From Proteles cristata cristata (lineage: Eukaryota; Chordata; Mammalia; Carnivora; Hyaenidae), in the NCBI GenBank assembly GCA_017311185.1, contig JAESUZ010000335.1, positions 246,001-310,000 of the forward strand: a stretch of DNA of 64,000 nt, in the 5' to 3' direction. Positions 12,777-25,265 of this stretch are shown here, in pieces. The notes under the pieces are model-generated. The model was not told the DNA's origin. It did no database searches and was given only the letters and a program-made list of their open reading frames with translations. A program made the position numbers and the translations under genes. Each line of letters opens with the position of its first letter. Positions within the stretch are counted from its first letter, which is position 1.

Positions 12777-13572
12777 ATTGTGTCTGAAGAGCATGATTCA
12801 AAGCCCGCTTTTCCTTTCTTCTTTTGACTTAACACATATTTACTCTAATCGTAAATAAATAAATGAAGGGAAGGAAAGAAAGAATGAAGAGAGGAAAAGA
12901 AGGAAGAAACCAAAAAACTGAAGAATGGAAGGTAGATGGGAAATAGGAACGAAGAGGAAAAAGGAGGGATGCCATCATATGACATTTGAAATGACGTAGA
13001 ATATGGCACTGAATTCTGCAGTGTCCCAAGCCTTAGTCCAGAGTGATGAGATGGTTATCTCTTGTCTTACAGCACAACTACTCAATACTGCCATGATAAA
13101 AATGAATGAGTACGGCTAGCCTCCAAGAAAACATTATTGATGAAGAGAGAAATTTGAATTTCCTGTAACTTTCACAGGTCATGAACTAGTCTTTTTAAAA
13201 TCCCCAATCATATGTGAATAAAGAAATAAATCAGTCAGTCGACAAGTGAGAACAGACAATAAGTGGAATGCTTTGTCAGATAGGCTCGTCCATTATATTT
13301 TTCTGACTCCTCTGTAGGTTCTTAGGTCATTTCTGAAGTCCATCCAGCACATGCCATAAGAAGACCTTGAGAGAATTGTCCTCTGAGTCACTTCTTTTGC
13401 ATTGGACACTTCTATACTACAGTTCACTTGAATGCTTCCAACAAAGAGCAATGAAATCTATGTTAACACTACACTTGTTTACCATTTTGACTATTTTTTG
13501 TTTTATTTTTCTAGGTTGAACATTATTTTACTTATGTTTGCTAATTGTTTAATTTTTTAAACTGGTGTCAGA

Positions 13573-13793
13573 GGAGTGCCTGGGTGGCTTAGTTGGTTAA
13601 GCGTCCACTATCGGCTCAGGTTATATTTTTGCAGCTCATGAATTTAAGCCCCGCAGCAGGCTCTGTTCTGAAAACTCAGAGCCTGAAGCCCATGTAGGTT
13701 CTGTGTTTGTCTCTTTTTCTTTCTCTCCCCTGCTTGTGCTCTACCTCTGTTTCTCAAAACTAAACTTTAAATGATTAAAATAAATAAGATAAA
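13573..13793 (+). mobile_element. tRNA-derived SINE, older subfamily
   Basis: SINE head TGCCTGGGTGGCTTAGTTGG is followed by TATCGGCTCAGG rather than the young-type TTTCGCTTAGG, a degraded B box, a T/C-rich tract and an A-rich tail. The number of changes indicates an older insertion. Confidence 0.8.
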
Positions 13794-13799
13794 ATAGTG

Positions 13800-14290
13800 A
13801 CAGGAAGCAGAGAGTAGGAGAACATAATGCATTACAGTACGTGTTATCCAGGCAAAGGAAGTTTCCTTTACCACGATTTATGTCCCAAGATCTATATCCC
13901 ATAAGTCCTAGAAGGTTCCCAGTTCCAACAAGCAAAGAAATCTGAAGTCAGCACGTTCACCCTCACAACAAGATAAAAATTTAACAAACTGAAAATCAGT
14001 GACCTCTTCGATCCCATCAGAAACTGATGTCACAAAACACCACATAGTACCACAAAGGAGGTACAGAGAATAGGAGATAGGAGAATAGAGAAGAAAGATT
14101 GAGAATAGCTTACTGAGCACAGAAGTCACTGGAGTTGGCGCCAAGAAACATTTAAATCATAAGCGATGTACTACTGTATGCTAGGGTGAAATAATTTCAG
14201 ACCCAATTCCCCGGATGGCTCAGTCTTAGGGAATCTGTCTGGTGTTATGGGTTTTATCTCTAGAAATGCAGCACGCTGTCAAGAGGAAAA
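13800..14290. other. No gene recognised upstream of the L1
   Basis: A-rich sequence with no repeat I can name confidently. It could be an older L1 5' portion that the 14.3-kb L1 landed in, but I cannot show that. Confidence 0.35.
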
Positions 14291-14689
14291 TTGGAGAGGT
14301 GGGGAAGGGCAAGATGGTGGGGAAGCAGGGAGCTCCGTACCTGCACTCGCGCCCAGGCATCACATGGAAAAGATCTGAAGCCATCAGAAACCTTACACAC
14401 CCAAGAGATTGGGAGAGAAAGGACGCAGACTCCACTGAGAAATCCTTCTAAGGACTACCTCAAGAAACAAGCCAGAGTATACAGGGTGGAGAGTCCCAAA
14501 TATCACTACGAATAGGAAAATAAAATAACCAAGGTCCCAACGAGAGAGACCAAGAGATACCATTCAAAAAACAATCTCTGAAAGGATAGGCTCCGGACAG
14601 TCAAAGAGTCTTCTTGGATATAGCAGTGCTCATAGATACAGAGAGATAACAGGTCTTTAAAATCAACAAGAGCCGGAAAGCTAACTAAA

Positions 14690-15588
14690 ATGATGTAACG
14701 AAAGAGCTCTCCTCCAAAGAAACTCCAAGAAGAAATGACAGCTAATATACTGCTCAAAACAGATATCAGCAGCATAACTGAACAAGATTTTAGAATAATA
14801 ATGGTAAAATTAAAAGCTGGGCTTGAAAAATAAACATTGGGGATATCAAAGAAACTATGGCTACAGACAGAATGGAAAATGAAAATAGGCATGAAGAATT
14901 AAAAAATGTGATGAATGAGATACATAATAAATTAGAGGCCACCAATGCACGGATTGAAGAGGGAGAAAGGAGAATAAGTGATTTAGAAGACACCATTATA
15001 GAAAACCAAGGAGCTGACAAAAACAAGAGACAAACGGATCCAGGAACATCAAAGACGAGTTCGAGGGCTCAGCGGCACGGCCAAACCCAACAATATCCGT
15101 ATCACAGGAATCCCAGAAGAGGAAGAGAGGGGGGAAAGGTTGTGAAGGAGTCCTGGAACAAATTATCGCAGAGAACTTCCCCGACCTGGGAAAAGAAGTA
15201 AACGTTGAAAGACAAGAGGCTCAGAGGACCCCCCTCAGACGTTAACTGAATTGACCTTCTGCAAGGCATATCATAGTAAAAATGGCAAAATAGAAGGACA
15301 AAGAGAAACTTTTGAAAGCAGCTAGGGAGAAAAGGGCCCTCACATAGAAAGGAAAACCTATCAGAGTGGTGACAGACCCATCTACTGAAACGTGGCAGGC
15401 CAGTAAAGAATGGCAGGAGATCTTCAATGTGATGAACAGAAAAAAATATGCAGGCAAGAATCCTCTACTCAGCAAGCCTGTCATTCAAAATAGAAGGAGA
15501 GATAAAAACCTTTCCAAATAAACAGAAATTGAAAGAATTTGTCACCACTAAGCAAGCCCTACAAGAAATCCTGAGGGGGACGCTCTGA
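14690..15588 (+). pseudogene. LINE-1 ORF1 relic (RNA-binding chaperone)
   Basis: In an active L1 this protein is a trimeric coiled-coil RNA-binding chaperone that packages L1 RNA. Here the start is ATGATG at 14690-14695, immediately followed by a stop-forming TAA, so the N-terminal part is broken. The stretch 14857-15201 is open and encodes the coiled-coil segment, visible as an RIEEGERRISDLEDTIIE-type heptad run. It then shifts frame. The region corresponding to the RNA-recognition and C-terminal domains continues with several stops to a terminal ...ILRGTL-stop at 15588. Length (about 0.9 kb) is normal for the family. Confidence 0.85.
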
Positions 15589-15634
15589 AGGAAAGGTTGC
15601 AAGGAACCAAGATACCAGAGACACCACCACAAGC

Positions 15635-18600
15635 ATGAACTCCACAAAGGACACAAAGACTCTAAACCCACATATCTCAATAATAACACTGAATGTAAAT
15701 GGGCTGAATGCTCCAATCAAAAGACATAGGGTAGTAGAAGGGATTTAAAAAAAAAATCTCCATCTATATGCCGTCTACAAGAAACTCATTTTAGACGGAA
15801 GATACCTTCAGATTAAAAGTAAGGGGATGGAGAAATATATATCATGCTACTGGAAATCAATAGAAGGCCGAAGTAGCTATACTTTTATCAGACAAACTGG
15901 ACTTTAAGTTAAAGACAATAACAAGAGATGAAGAAGGGCATTACATAATAGTTACAGGGTCTATCCATCAGGAAGAACTAACAATCATAAATGTCTATGC
16001 ACCGAATATGGGAGCTCCTAAGTATATAAAACAATTAATCACAAAGAGAAACAAGCTCATAGATAAGAATGTGCTAATAGCACGGGACTTCAATACTCCA
16101 CTTACAGCAATGGATAGGTCAACCAGTCAGATATTCAATAAAGAAATAATGGACTTGAAAGACACTTTCGACCAGATGCATCTGACAGATATATTTAGAA
16201 CTCTACATCTTGAGGCCAAGGAATTGACTTTCTTCTCAAGGGCGCATGGCACATTCTCCAAGATAGGTCACATACTGGGACATAAAGCAGCCCTTAAGAA
16301 ATATAAAAGAATCGAGATCATACCATGCACACTGTCAGATCACAATGCTTTGAAACTTGAAATCAATCACAGAAAGAAGCCTGGAAAACCCCTCAAAAAC
16401 ATGGAGGTTAAAGACGGCCCTACCAAAGAATGAATGGGCCAATCAGACAATTAGGGATGAAATTAAAAAATATATGGAAACAAACGAAAATGAAAACACA
16501 ACAATCCAAAATCTATGGGATACGGCAAAGCCAGTCTTAAGAGGAAAGTACATTGCACTCCAGGCCTATTTCAAGAAACTAGAAAAAGCGCAAGTCCAAA
16601 ATCTAACAGCTCGCGTAAAGGAACAAGAGGCGCAGCAACAAGAATGCCCTAAACCCAGTAGAAGAAGAGAAATTGTAAACATCAGGGCAGAAATAAACAA
16701 CAGAGAGACCAAAGTAATAATTGAGCAGATCAATGAAACCAAGAGTGGGTTTTTAGAAAAAATAAACAAAATCGACAAACCTCTAGCTAGGCTACTCAAT
16801 AAGAAAAGAGAGAGCACCCAGATAGACAAAATCATGGATGAAAATGGAATTATTACAACCAACCCCTCAGAAATACAGGCAATTATCAGGGAATACTATG
16901 AAAAAGTATATGCCAACAAATTGGACAACTCTCAAGAAACGGACAAATTCCTAAACACACACCCCCTATCAAAATTCACAGAGGAAGATGTAGGAAATCT
17001 GAACCGACCCATAACTAGTGAGGACATCGAATCAGTGATCAAAAATCTCCCAACAAATAAGAGTCCAGGACCAGATGGCTTCCCCGGGGAATTCTACCAG
17101 ACGTTTAAAACAGAATTAATACCCATTCATCTCAAGCTTTTCCAAAAAATAGTAAGTGAAGGATATCTCCCGGATTCATTTTATGAAGCCAGCCTCACTC
17201 TGATTCCCAAGCCAAACAGAGACCCAGCAAAAAAGACAGAACTACAGGCCAATATCCTTGATGAATACGGATGCAAAAATTCTCAACAAGATCCTTGCAA
17301 CTCGAATTCAACAGCACGTAAAAAGAATTATTCATGAAGACCAAGTGGGATTCATCCCTGGGTTACAGGGCTGGTTCAGCATTCGCAAATTAATCAGTGT
17401 GATACATCACATCAACAAAAGATAGACAAAAACCATATGATCCTGTCGATAGATGCAGAAAAAGCATTTGACAAAATACAGCATCGCTTCTTAATAAAGA
17501 CTGTAGAGAAAGTTGGGATACAAGGAACTTTCTAAAACATCATAAAAGTCATCTATGAGAAGCCTACAGCTAACATCATCCTCAACGGGGAAAAACTAAG
17601 AGCTTTCCCCCTGAAGTTCAGGAACACGACAGGGATGTCCACTCTCACCACTGCTGCTTAACATAGTGCTAGAAGTCCTAGCATCAGACATGTCAGCTAT
17701 CAGACAACAAAAGGAAATAAAGGTCATCAGACTTGGCAAAGAGGAAGTCAAGCTATCACTTTTTGCAGACGACATGATACTCTCCATAGAACACCCAACA
17801 GACTTCACCAGAAGCCTACTGGAACTGATCCAAGAATTTAGCCAAGATGCAGGGTACAAAATCAACGTACAGAAATCGGTTGCATTTTTATACACCAACA
17901 ATGAAGCAACAGAAAGAGAAATCAAGAAGCTGATCCTATTCACAGAGCACAAAAAACCATAGAATACCTAGGAGTAAACCTAACCAAGGGTACAAAAGAT
18001 CTGGATGATGAAAACTAGAGAAAACTTATGAAGGAAATTGAAGAAGACACAAGGAAATGGAAAAACATTCCATGCTCATGGATAGGAAGAAAAAATATAG
18101 TTAAGATGTCATTACTATCCAAAGCTATCTACACATTCAACGCAATTCCAATCCAAATTGCACCAGCATATTTCTCAAAGTTAGAGCAAACTATCCTAAA
18201 ATTTGTATGGAACCACAATAGATCCCAAGTAGCCAAAGTAATACTCAAAAATAAAACCAAAACGGGTGGTATCACCATCCCAGAATTTAACCTCTACTAC
18301 AAAGCTGTCATCATCAAGACAGTATGGAATTGGCACAAAAACAGACACATAGACCAATGGAAAAGAATTGAGAACTCAGAAGTGGACCCGAAAGTATACA
18401 GCCAACTGACATTTGACAAAGCAGGAAAGAATATCCAATGGAAAAAAGACAACCTCTTTAACAGATGGTGTTGGGAGAACTGGACAGCAACATGCAGAAG
18501 AATGCAACTAGATCAATTTCTCACACCATACACAAAAATAAACTCAAAATGGGGCGCCTGGTTGGCTTAGTCGGTTAAGCGTCCGACTTTCGATTGGGTC

Positions 18601-19837
18601 ATGATCTCGCGGTTCGTGGGTTCCAACGCATCGTCGGGCTCTGTGCTGACTGCCAGCTCAGAGCCTGGAGCCTGCCTCTAATTCTCTGTCTCCCTCTCTC
18701 TCTGACCCTCCCCTGCTCACACTGTCTCTCTCTCTCTCTCCTAGAAATAAATGAAAAAAATATTTTAAAAAATTAAAGAAAAATAAACTCAGAATGGATA
18801 AAGGACCTCAATGTGAGACAGGAAACCATCAAAACCCTAGAGGAGAAAACAGGAAACAACCTTCTTGACTTCCACCGCAGCAACTTCTTACTTGACACAT
18901 GCCCAAAAGCAAGGGAATCAAGAGCAAAATACACTTCTTGGGACCTCATCAAGATTAAAAGCTTCTGCACAGCAATTGAAACCACCCACAAAACTAATAG
19001 CCAGCCAACGGAATGGGAAAAGACAGACGCAAATGACATATCAGATAAAGGCCTAAAATATCCTAAATCTATCAGGAACGAACCAAACTCCAAACCCGAA
19101 AAACAAACAACCCAGGAAAGAAATGGGCGGAAGATAAAAACAGACACTTCTCCAAAGAAGACATCCAGTTGGCCAACAGACACATGTAACGATCCTCAGC
19201 ATCCCTCCACGTCAGGGAAATACAAGTCAAAATCACATTGAGATACCACCTCATGCCGGTCAGAGTAGCTAAAAGGAGCAAATCAGAGGACTCTAGATGC
19301 TGGTGAGGATGTGGAGAAACGGGCACCGTCCTACACTGTTGGAGGGAATGTAAACTGGTGCAGCCCCTGTGGAAAACAGTGTGGAGGTTCCTCAAAAAAT
19401 AAACAATAGAACTCCCCTATAACCCAGCAATAGCACTGCTAGGAATTTACCCAAGTGATATCGAAATGCTGATGCATAGGCGCACATGAACCCCAATATT
19501 CATAGCAGCACTCCCAACAATAACCAAAACATGGAAAGAGCCTAAATGCCCATCAATGGACCAATTGATCAAGAAGATGTGGTTTATCTATATGACGGGA
19601 TACTCCATGGCACTGAGAAAGAATGAAATCTGGCCATGTGTAGCAACATGGATGGACGTTGAGGCTGTTATGCTGAGTGAAATAAGTCAGGCAGAGAAGG
19701 ACAAATATCATATGTTTCCACATACAGCAGGATTAGAAGGAACTCAACAGAGGACCATGGGGGAGAAGAAGGGAAGAAATTGTGGGGGAAGGGAGGGGGC
19801 AAACCATGAGAGACTCTTGAATGGTGAAAAAAACTGA
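15635..19837 (+). pseudogene. LINE-1 ORF2 relic (endonuclease and reverse transcriptase)
   Basis: In an active L1 this is the endonuclease/reverse transcriptase that performs target-primed reverse transcription. The start ATG at 15635 begins the usual MNSTKDTKTLNP-type N-terminus. The endonuclease part is visible at 16008-16433, with the DFNTPL and LSDHNALKLE motifs; the SDH residues lie near 16335. The usual glycine before DFN is changed (ARDFN). Reverse transcriptase follows: SPGPDGF...EFYQTF near 17060-17110, and the catalytic FADD at 17762-17773. The C-terminal piece is at 19556-19837. Open segments fall in successively different frames (16008, 16357, 17666, 18028, 18813, 19556), so it is heavily frameshifted. 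It is also interrupted by the SINE at 18553-18778. Confidence 0.9.
18553..18778 (+). mobile_element. Young SINE inserted in L1 ORF2
   Basis: Complete SINE with (TC)n tract and CTCCTAGAAATAAAT tail. It lies between copies of AAAAATAAACTCAAAATGG at 18534-18552 and, with one mismatch, 18779-18797. The L1 ORF2 reading resumes right after the second copy, so the SINE is younger than the L1. Confidence 0.95.
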
Positions 19838-20159
19838 GGACTGATGGATGTGTGGGGGAAAGGGAGGTGGGCACGGAGTGGGGCACTTGTGGGGATGAGC
19901 ACAGAGTGTTCCATGGAAACCAACTTCAAAATATACTATTTGTAAAAAAAAGAAAAAAGATACATGGCTTATTTATCATTTATGTCAAGGACTGTAATGG
20001 AAAAACTAGAAAATATCCAAGAAGAGATAAGTAAGTAAACAGAGAAATGAAAATCGAAAGAAAGAAAAAAACATACCTTCAGCATAAAGAAAAAATACTA
20101 AGAACTATATAGGATATCTCTTCAGAATCTATGCAAGCAAGGAGACAGTGCTGTGAAAT

Positions 20160-20380
20160 ACTTAATGCTTATTTTTGCGAGCGAGTCAGAGAGAGAGAGG
20201 AGAGAGAGAGAGCGGGGGAGGGGCAGAGAGAGAGAGAGAGGAAGACGCAACATCCAAAGGAGGCTCATATTTCGAGATGTCAGTATAGAGCCTGACATGC
20301 GGCTTGAAATCAGAAACCACAAGATCATGACCCGACTTGACGTCAGACAGTCAACCAACTCAGCCACACAGAATCGTATT
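20160..20380 (-). mobile_element. SINE, older subfamily
   Basis: Starts with a GA-rich tract (reverse of the (TC)n), then AGAGCCTGACATGCGGC, AGATCATGACCCGACTTG and CCAACTCAGCCACACAG, i.e. the SINE read backwards. It splits the ORF1 region of the old L1. Confidence 0.75.
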
Positions 20381-20481
20381 TCATAATGAAATAGTTTAAA
20401 TGTTGAAAGAACAAGAAGCACCAGCTGAGAATTCTATATGCAGCAAAATGATCTTTCAAGCTGAAGAAGAAATAGTCTTTC

Positions 20482-20664
20482 TGGGGTGACTCTGTGGCAC
20501 AGTCACATGAGCATCTGACTCTTGGTTTCTGCTCGCTGTCCTCATGGTTCATGAGACTGAGTCCCACATTGGGCTCTACTCTTACAGCATGGAGTGTGCC
20601 TGGGATTCTCTTTTCTCTCTGTGTCCGTCACCCCAAAAATAAATATATAAAAATTTTAAAAAGT
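20482..20664 (+). mobile_element. SINE, older subfamily
   Basis: Diverged head CTGGGGTGACTCTGTGGCAC, GGTTCATGAGACTGAGTCCC as the B-box region, GGGCTCTACTC, and tail AAAAATAAATATATAAAAA. Inserted in the old L1. Confidence 0.75.
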
Positions 20665-20838
20665 GATGATAGGCATGTACTTTGTTTCTCTTCCCAAAGA
20701 CATATGAATTCCACAACATCTCACCTTTATTAGAAAAGAAGAAAAAAAACAACCACCAACCTCCTTTGGCAAACAAAAATGGAGGGGCTTTATCACTAGT
20801 AGACCTTCATTGCAAGAAAATGTAAAAGAAGTTGTTTC

Positions 20839-21062
20839 AAGGGCACCTGGGTGTCTCAGGGCTCAGTGTTTAAATACCTGACTTCAGCTCAGGTCATGAT
20901 CTCGCCATTCATGAGTTCAAGTCCCACGGCTCATAAAATTAAGACCCATAGTGGGTAAGCTCGTGATCCACTATGGGTGAGCACAAGCCATGATTCTGGT
21001 GAGACCCCCCCTTCTCTTTCTCTCTCTCACCCATTTACTCCCTTCTTCTCTGAAGAAAAAAA
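20839..21062 (+). mobile_element. SINE, older and rearranged
   Basis: Head GGGCACCTGGGTGTCTCAGG, TCAGGTCATGATCTCGCC, then a disturbed middle with a near-repeated CCATAGTGGGTAAGC / CCACTATGGGTGAGC inverted motif, and a C/T tract. Its centre does not follow the SINE consensus, suggesting a local rearrangement. Confidence 0.7.
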
Positions 21063-21507
21063 TGTGTTTAGGGAAAAGGAGTATGATATAGATTATAGAT
21101 CAGAAATTTAAACCTATGTCAAAAAGAAGTGTATTATATTAGGAACAAAGAGGCAAAATAAAGTCTTTTCTTTTTCTCATTCGCAGTCGCTTTAGTAGAT
21201 AGCTATCTGTTTAAAGCAATAAAAGCAGCAATATAGGGGGTGATCAGAGCAGGAGGATGAGTGTGGTAGTTGACATCAATATTAGAAGGGATGGGAGGGG
21301 GGGATTGGGAATGCTATTATACAGCATTATAAATAAAGTTATTATAAAAAAATGTACTACCTGAGAAGCAGTAGTGTGTTACTAAAAACGGAGTTTGATT
21401 CATTATAAATGGGTATGGCTAACAAAGCAGAAACCACCACAACTTTTGCAAATAGAAAAGGATAATTAATATGCTAAGAGAAAGAAGAAAATGGAATATA
21501 CCAACTG

Positions 21508-21725
21508 CTGAATTGGTGGCTTAGTTGGTTAAGCGTCCGACTTTCGCTTAGGTCATGATCTCGTGGTTCGTGGGTTCGAGCCCCGCGTCGGGCTCTGTGC
21601 TGACTGCCATCTCGGAGCCTGGAGCCTGTTTTAGACTGTGACTCCCTCTCTCTCTGACACTCCCCTGCTCACGCTTTCTCTCTCTCTCTCTCCTAGAAAT
21701 AAATTTAAAAAAATATTAAATAAAA
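21508..21725 (+). mobile_element. SINE, young subfamily with damaged head
   Basis: Most of the body matches the young type (TTTCGCTTAGGTCATGATC, GTGCTGACTGCCATCTCGG, CTCCTAGAAATAAATTT). The first bases are replaced by CTGCTGAATTGG. Confidence 0.85.
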
Positions 21726-22375
21726 TAGCAGAAGACAGAAAAGGAGTGTAGATAAAGGGGTCAGTTCTGTAAGAAGACATAATAATCCATACCTTCTCCC
21801 TATCTAACAACAGAGTATGAAAATACTTGATGGAAACTTTTCTGGAACTTCAAGGAGAAAGAGAAAATTGCGTATTACAGTGAAGACCTCAACAGCTTTC
21901 TGTCTTTGATTGACTCCAACAGAAAGACATAATTAGGGGTACAACTGAACTAAACAGTAGCATCAATCAACTAGATCCAACTGATATATATGGAACATTT
22001 CATCTAAAATTGTTGAATACACATGTTTCTAAAGCACACGCAGAACATTTATAAACATAGACACATCATGGGCCATAAAACATGGTAACGAAGGTTGAAG
22101 TATAGAAAGCATACAAAGAATGCTGTCAGGCCACACTGGGATTGAACTGGAAATTAATAATCCAACAGATAGCTGGGAAAGTCCTCGTATTTTAGAGATT
22201 AAAAATCATACTTATAAAAAACTCATCAAAGAAGGAATCTTGAGAGAAATTTAAAGGAAGTTTGGAATAATTGAAAATGAAACACAACCTATCAAAATGG
22301 GGGGGGCAGTGAAAGCATTTCTTAGAGTAAAATATACAGCGCTGAATGCATTTATTAGAAAAGGAGAAAGATCTT

Positions 22376-22585
22376 GGGATATCTGTGTGCTCAGTCATTT
22401 GAGTATCCAAATCATAGTTTCCACTAACTATGATCCTGAGATCAAGCCCCTGCATTGCGCTCTGTGCTGAGTTTGAGGCCTGCCTGGGAATGGAGTTTCT
22501 CTCCCTCTCTCTGCCCCTCCCCATCTCACAGACATGATCTCTCTCTCAAAATAATAAATCTCAAAATAAATAAACTTACAAAAAC
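22376..22585 (+). mobile_element. SINE, older subfamily, with target-site duplication
   Basis: Diverged copy ending CTCTCTCAAAATAATAAATC. A 19-bp duplication AGAAAAGGAGAAAGATCTT at 22357-22375 and, with one mismatch, 22586-22604 defines its limits inside the old L1. Confidence 0.85.
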
Positions 22586-22994
22586 AGAAAAGGAGAAAAA
22601 TCTTAAATTTGTACCTTAACTTCCACCTTGGGAAATTAGAGAAGGAGTTGTAACTGAAGGCTTAAGCAAGTAGAAGAAAAGAAATAATAAATACTAGAGC
22701 TGATATCAATAAAAGAGAGAAAATTATTGGAGAAAATCAGTAGAGGATTCAAAAGATGGTTCTTTGGAAAGACCCATAAAGGTAATAAACCCATAGCTGG
22801 GCTATCCAAGAAAAGGGAATGAATCAAAACGTAAGGACACAAAGCTGTTATCAGAAATGAAAGTAACGTAACCATTACAGATTCCATGAACATCAAATGG
22901 AAAATGATGAAGTATATGAAATATGAAAATTTTGAAATATCCATATATTTCATAAATTAGATGAAATAGATCAATTCTTTAAAAGACACACACG

Positions 22995-23230
22995 ATGGGG
23001 AACCTGGGTGGCTGAATCAGTAAGCATTAAACTTTAGCTCAGGTCATGATCTCCCAGTCCATGAATTCCAACCCCGTGTTGAGCTCTGTGCGCGGAGCCT
23101 GCTTCAGATTCTGTGTCTCCCTCTCTCTCTGCCCCTACCCTGATAGCACTCTGCCTCTCTGTTACTTTCTCTCTCTGCCTTTCTCTCTTTCTCATAAGGA
23201 AGGAAACATTAAAAATAACTTAAAAAACAG
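22995..23230 (+). mobile_element. SINE, older subfamily
   Basis: Head GGGGAACCTGGGTGGCTGAA, TTTAGCTCAGGTCATGATCT, GAGCTCTGTGCGCGGAGCC and a long C/T tract. Approximate flanking repeats AAGACACACAC (22983-22993) and AAGACAAACAC (23231-23241). Confidence 0.8.
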
Positions 23231-23910
23231 AAGACAAACACTGCTAAATGCACACAGGGCAAAATAGCTTATCTGATTAGGCCTATATTTATTACATAAA
23301 TATAATCAATAATTACTAACCTTCAAGAAATAAAGCATCAGACCCAGACAGTTCCACTGATGAATTCTACCAAATATATCAAGGGAAAAAATGACTCGAA
23401 TCTCCTCTAATCTCTTCCTGAAAATAAAAACAGAGAGAAAACTCTCATTCTAGGAGACCAGGATTGACAAAACAAGGTAAAGACAGTATAAGAAAGGAAA
23501 ACTAGAGACCAATATCTTCCGTTTACATAGACACAAAATCCCAATAAAATGTTAGCCAATCAAATCCAACAACGTGTCATAATAGTTGTATACCCACAAC
23601 CAAGGGGATTTAGTGCAAATACCCAAGATGGTTTCTATATTCAAAAATCAGTTAGCGTCATCCATCACAACAAAAGGTTAACGAAGAAGAACAGTATAAA
23701 GATCGTATGATCCGGACCACAGATGCAAAGGAAGTGTTTGCTACACGCATTCCGAAGATATCAAAGCATCTCTGCAGAAACTAAGAATCCAGGGAGACTT
23801 CATCAACTTGATGAAGGAATTCTATAAAACCGAAAACACAAAAATCCTACACCTAGCCTCATCATATGTTCACAATTTTTAGTTGAGAAAAACAAGATGC
23901 TTTCTGAAAT

Positions 23911-25265
23911 CCTCCTGTACCTTACTAGAAGGGACCAGGTAGGTGAACACAAGGGACGCTAGCCTTCCCTGTGAGACTTTCCTCAGTTTACTTTCAAAAT
24001 AAAAACCACCTCTTGGTTCTACGTTGTTATACACTGGCATTTCCTAGACTGGTAGCAATAGCCCCTCAGCGAGGGAGTGCCTACTCTCATCTCTAAAGTC
24101 CCTTCTTCCGACCCTGGAAGCAGCGAATCCTTCTTAAATAATCTTTTTACCTACTTGTGATGCGACGCGCCCACTCCTCCTAAACCTTCAGTCTTCAATG
24201 TCCACGCTTCCCAAGATGCCCTCTTGACCAGTGTCTCCATTTCACTTACACTCACTCCCCACATACAATCTGGTTAGGTGTCTTCTCTAACATAAAAGCA
24301 TAATCTCCCTGATTTTGAATAAAAACAACTGGAAAGCAGGATATTGCTCATCCTCCCGTATCCTTGCCACTACACTGCAGCATTTTACAGCCCGGAGTAA
24401 TTATGAAGATAATACTATAGGAGCACACTCAGGGCAGGTGTGTTCTCTTGAACTTTTCCTGGTTCTGCTATAAAACTGACTCTTGATCAGTTAACAGTTT
24501 GTGATTCCATCTTTACTGCGGCCAAGTATTTAGAATATAAACATCCTGAAACACTGAAGGGTACATTCTTGTTCTCAGGGGGAAGTCATGCATCAACTCC
24601 GAGCTACTCACAGTGAATAATGAACTCTTAGGAGTCAAAATATTCCCAGGAAACGGCATTTCTGTTTTTATAGTCTGTTGGGTTTGTTCCCTATTTTTAT
24701 ATTGTTACTTTTTTCTTTCTTTTTCAAATTGTATTTTTTTTTTTTTGCAGGTCCGCATGATGCTAGAAATCTTGAATTTTAAGTCATTTGTTTACTTGCG
24801 AATTTCAAAACCATGGCTGCCTTGTTAAATCTGGCTAGCTGCAGGGAGTTTCCGACATCCACAGGTGCAAATTTATAGAGTCAGCTGAGGAAACAAGCTT
24901 GAAACCTGATGTTGCTGGAACCACAGGGATAGGCCATCGGCTAGTTGAGAAACTGGAGAACAAATTAGCTTTAGATGCTCCTCAACAGAAGCTTCTTAAA
25001 TTTAGCCTCAGTACAAAATGTGGCCTCAATACACACTCCAAATAACAAATAAGTGGCAAGAAAAGTAAAACCGAACCACAGAAAAGATATCAATCTGGGC
25101 AGTAGACAAGACACTCAAAGAGACAAAACATGTTTGTACACGTTGTGCACTTACAGCTTTGAGGGTCACCTTTCCCAGTATAGTCCTTGTCAATCACGCC
25201 TCCTAGAATTGTGCAGGGTACAACTTGTGCAACCATAAGCAGCAACCTAAAAGCATTTTGATGCT
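23911..25265. other. No gene or recognised repeat
   Basis: Unique-looking sequence. A T-rich run near 24705-24750 precedes GCAGGTCC, which resembles a splice acceptor, but no supporting exon can be argued from sequence alone. Confidence 0.4.

Larger units (their letters stand above)
14305..19960 (+). mobile_element. Near full-length, inactive carnivore LINE-1
   Basis: The element begins near GGGCAAGATGGTGGGGAAGC, runs through a short 5'UTR, ORF1 (about 14690-15588), an intergenic spacer, ORF2 (about 15635-19837) and a 3'UTR, and ends in an interrupted poly-A near 19943-19957. ORF2 needs at least five frame changes and holds a SINE, so it cannot be autonomous. I did not find a clear target-site duplication, and the 5' limit is approximate. 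Confidence 0.9.
19970..23910 (+). mobile_element. Old, fragmented LINE-1 carrying six SINEs
   Basis: Pieces appear in L1 order. ORF1 3' text lies at about 19985-20480, including CTATGCAAGCAAGGAGACAG and GAATTCTATATGCAGCAAAA. More ORF1-end text follows at 20670-20840, with AATGGAGGGGCTTTATCACT. Then comes ORF2: GGGCCATAAAACATGG near 22070 (endonuclease), AACTAGAGACCAATATCTTC near 23500, and TTTAGTGCAAATACCCAAGA near 23610 (reverse transcriptase). It stops near 23910 without a 3'UTR. Divergence is much greater than in the 14.3-kb L1, and the interruptions are SINEs on both strands. Confidence 0.8.

Noticed and set aside
16008..17337. Open frames of 141 and 326 codons that look like real enzymes
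   Set aside because: They are fragments of a frameshifted L1 ORF2 (endonuclease and reverse transcriptase), not host genes.
14305..19960. Possible active L1
   Set aside because: ORF1 has an early stop, ORF2 has several frame changes, and a SINE interrupts ORF2.
24705..24780. Polypyrimidine run followed by GCAGGTCC, resembling a splice acceptor
   Set aside because: No matching donor, conserved frame or upstream promoter supports an exon here. T-rich runs before AG are common by chance.
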